The notes beneath the pieces are model-generated. The model had not been told where the DNA came from, ran no database searches, and saw only the letters and a program-made list of their open reading frames with translations. This document shows positions 53,717 to 55,953 of a DNA stretch of 55,953 nt, in pieces; position 1 is the first letter of the stretch; each line of letters opens with the position of its first letter. A program made the translations under genes and the position numbers. The stretch comes from an uncultured Mucilaginibacter sp. (GTDB taxonomy: Bacteria > Bacteroidota > Bacteroidia > Sphingobacteriales > Sphingobacteriaceae). Location: positions 1-55,953 of the forward strand of contig CAIPDP010000080.1 in NCBI GenBank assembly GCA_903863845.1, given 5' to 3'.

Positions 53717-55953
53717 ATGAAAAAACAGTTTTTAGTCGTTCTTATTCTTTCGATAATTTCTACTAGGGCTCTAGCGGCAAATTCTATCAGCTATTCGGGA
53801 GGTGCCAGTAGCGGATCACCGTATTCCTTTACTGTGGGTAGTTCGGGTACCTGGACACCAACAATTAACAGTGATCTGTTGAATTTTATTACAAATATCA
53901 CGATAAGTCCGGCATTACCCAGTGGCTTATCAATCAATTCATCAACAGGAGTAATCAGTGGTACACCAACAGCAGTTTCTGCTTCTACCCAGTATACTGT
54001 AACTGCAACCTGGCAACACTTTTCTACTGTCAATGTAACTATTTATATTTCCTGTACTCAAAAAGTTACTAATTGGAAAGGCGGTGACCCCGCTCACCCA
54101 AATGATTGGAACACCGCGCCTAACTGGGACAATGGCGTACCAAATGCAAACACGATAGCCCAAATTGGCGTAACCAATAGTACAGCAATAACTTCGGCCA
54201 ATCAACCGGTTGTTGGCGTTACAGGAACAAGTCCTTTTGCAGCTTACCAGGTGATCATGGGAGATAATAATGGTTCCGGAATCTCGCTTACTGTTAATAG
54301 CAATATCACCTTGAATATAACCAATGCAATAACTTTAAATCATAATAACAATAGTACTTCGGCCGCTGTAACTTATTCGATCACCGGATCAGGAACGATA
54401 ACCTGTACTGGCTTAAATCTCGGAGATCAAACTGCACCGGCAACCCCAACTTCATCGGCTTCCAACGCTTATACTACCAAACTAACCTGTTCTGTGTCAA
54501 CACTGACCGTCAGCGGTGATATTACCCTTAATAGTACTACAAGTAATGTATATACTCATTCTTCAAGTAACTATTACAACACCTACAACCCAGAATTTGA
54601 CCTAACTACCGGTACACTTACAGCAAACAATATTATCACCACCAATTCCAGTTATCAAAACAATACAACTAAATTTTTGATGCAGGTTAGCGGAACAAGT
54701 ACCAACAGCACTTTAGTGCTCAATGGCGCATCGCCGATCACTGTAGCAACCGGAGGTTCGATCGATTTTGCAAATGGCGGTACTGGAACCAGTACTATAA
54801 ATTACGCAGCTTCGTCAGGTACGCAAACCGTTTACACCGGTAATGACGCTTTTATCAATATCTCGCCAAGTGTTTATAATAATCTTACCTTGAGCGGAGC
54901 TGCAGCCAAAAAAGCTGATGGTGGTACCCTTTCGGTTTCCGGTAACTTAAATACCAGCGGTGGCGCAGTAGACTTAAGTACAAACAAGCCTGCACTTACC
55001 GTGAGTGGTACAATGACCAATGCAGCAACAATAAACCAGGGGAGCGGAAACATAACAGTAACAGGCGCGCTGACCAACAGCGGAACTTTAAACCTGGGTA
55101 GCGGCAACTTAACTCTAAACGGAAATTACAGCAATAGCGGTACTTATACCCAAAGCACCGGGACCACTACTTTCAGCGGAACTACACAGTCGCTAACTGA
55201 TAGCGGCAATGGCACAACGTTTAACGCGGTTACATTTAGCGGCAATGCCACAAAAACCCTGAGCAGCGGCGCCTTCGCCATCAGTGCGACAGGAGTACTT
55301 ACGCTAAGCGGGACTTCGACGATTCTTGCTGCAGGTACCAGTTTACTAACGCTAAATTCAAACGCAAGTAGTTCTGCAAGTATTGCAGCAATACCAACCG
55401 GATGCAGCATCACAGGTACGGTAACAGTACAGCGGTATGTTACCGGTGGCGCTATAGCTTATCGCGGGTATCGTTTGATCTCTTCACCGGTTTATGCCGC
55501 AACGGTTAGTCCTAACAACGTATACAGCATCAATTTTTTAACAACCAGTTCATTTGTTACAGGTCCAAGCGGCACAACCAATGGCTTTACGGCTACAGGT
55601 AACCCTTCGGTTTATCTTTGGAAAGAGTCGGTTGCTCCATCATTCACTTCATTTATTTCGGGCAACTGGCAAAGTGTTAGCAATATGAAATTGGCAACTA
55701 ATCCAACCTATAACTATTACACAAATAATGGCAGCACTGCCACCAATATTCCTGTTGGTAATGGGGTGCTTTTCTTTTTCAGAGGCGTAACTGGCACCGT
55801 AAACCCTTACTTTACAACCACAGTACCTACGGCAGGTGTATTAACCATGTCGGGCACTTTAAATCAGGGCGCCATAGCTGTTAAAGATTGGTATACACCA
55901 TCATCTGCAAACCTTGCATATTCCAATGCAAACGCAACTGTTAAAGGCTTTAA
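53717..55953 (+). CDS. Large secreted adhesin-like protein, C-terminus outside the window
   Basis: 745 codons are open and the frame runs off the window. A signal peptide (MKKQFLVVLILSIISTRALA) precedes a putative Ig (He_PIG-type) domain at about 35-115 (PSGLSINSSTGVISGTP). A segment follows with many Trp/Asn (VTNWKGGDPAHPNDWNTAPN). A long Ser/Thr/Gly/Asn-rich beta-repeat region then extends to about 570, with recurring TLSGT, TNSGTLNLGSGN and NYSNSGTYTQS-like units. After VQRYVTGG near 572 the composition changes to a more ordered domain (YRGYRLISSPV). Such proteins are usually exported by the type IX system, whose sorting domain would lie beyond the edge. Confidence 0.85.
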   Translation, partial: MKKQFLVVLILSIISTRALAANSISYSGGASSGSPYSFTVGSSGTWTPTINSDLLNFITNITISPALPSGLSINSSTGVISGTPTAVSASTQYTVTATWQHFSTVNVTIYISCTQKVTNWKGGDPAHPNDWNTAPNWDNGVPNANTIAQIGVTNSTAITSANQPVVGVTGTSPFAAYQVIMGDNNGSGISLTVNSNITLNITNAITLNHNNNSTSAAVTYSITGSGTITCTGLNLGDQTAPATPTSSASNAYTTKLTCSVSTLTVSGDITLNSTTSNVYTHSSSNYYNTYNPEFDLTTGTLTANNIITTNSSYQNNTTKFLMQVSGTSTNSTLVLNGASPITVATGGSIDFANGGTGTSTINYAASSGTQTVYTGNDAFINISPSVYNNLTLSGAAAKKADGGTLSVSGNLNTSGGAVDLSTNKPALTVSGTMTNAATINQGSGNITVTGALTNSGTLNLGSGNLTLNGNYSNSGTYTQSTGTTTFSGTTQSLTDSGNGTTFNAVTFSGNATKTLSSGAFAISATGVLTLSGTSTILAAGTSLLTLNSNASSSASIAAIPTGCSITGTVTVQRYVTGGAIAYRGYRLISSPVYAATVSPNNVYSINFLTTSSFVTGPSGTTNGFTATGNPSVYLWKESVAPSFTSFISGNWQSVSNMKLATNPTYNYYTNNGSTATNIPVGNGVLFFFRGVTGTVNPYFTTTVPTAGVLTMSGTLNQGAIAVKDWYTPSSANLAYSNANATVKGF

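Overview
The window looks like chromosome from a Bacteroidota species, most likely family Sphingobacteriaceae (Mucilaginibacter- or Pedobacter-like). The basis is protein character: a TonB receptor with an STN domain, a DUF4249 lipoprotein, FIST and PAS sensor kinases, the short ribosomal protein THX, and a promoter of the TTG/TAnnTTTG type. Shine-Dalgarno sequences are rare. No 16S gene is present, so the genus is an inference.

Positions 1-29,628 look like stable core. From the left they hold: a lipoprotein cut by the window edge; a GH20 hexosaminidase; ribosomal protein THX; thioredoxin reductase (trxB); an M19 dipeptidase; an acyl-CoA carboxylase beta subunit; a lipocalin; an alpha/beta hydrolase; and a debranching-type glycosidase. 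An APS kinase/sulfotransferase pair follows, then a TonB receptor operon with an MG2-like surface protein and a convergent DUF4249 lipoprotein. The block ends with a redox module: a GltD-like flavoprotein, pyruvate:ferredoxin oxidoreductase (nifJ) and the three-part transhydrogenase pntAA-pntAB-pntB. Together these could carry electrons from pyruvate to ferredoxin, then to NAD(P)H, and balance NADH against NADPH.

From 29,629 the sequence is accessory. Two 48-bp pieces of the 3' half of a tRNA-Thr(CGU) gene lie at 29,751 (decayed) and 32,055 (nearly intact), each followed by a terminator-like hairpin. I read them as attachment-site remnants of two successive insertions at one tRNA gene. Between them are a PAS histidine kinase and an iron-permease-family gene. 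Right of the second lie an excisionase-like gene, a three-gene phospholipase/lipoprotein cassette that runs directly into the C-terminal half of hsdR, a plasmid/phage-type HTH gene, a frameshifted AntA/AntB antirepressor and gene debris.

From 40.2 to 53.5 kb there is a signalling cluster: a FIST - PAS kinase - receiver operon on the minus strand, a pseudo-receiver, a large PAS/GAF kinase, a lone PAS protein, an unrecognised protein, a second FIST protein, a Crp/Fnr regulator, and two places coding for related tiny membrane proteins. An inverted repeat of the form TACTT-N4-AAGTA recurs between these genes and may be a shared operator. The window ends inside a large secreted, Ser/Thr/Gly/Asn-rich adhesin-like protein.
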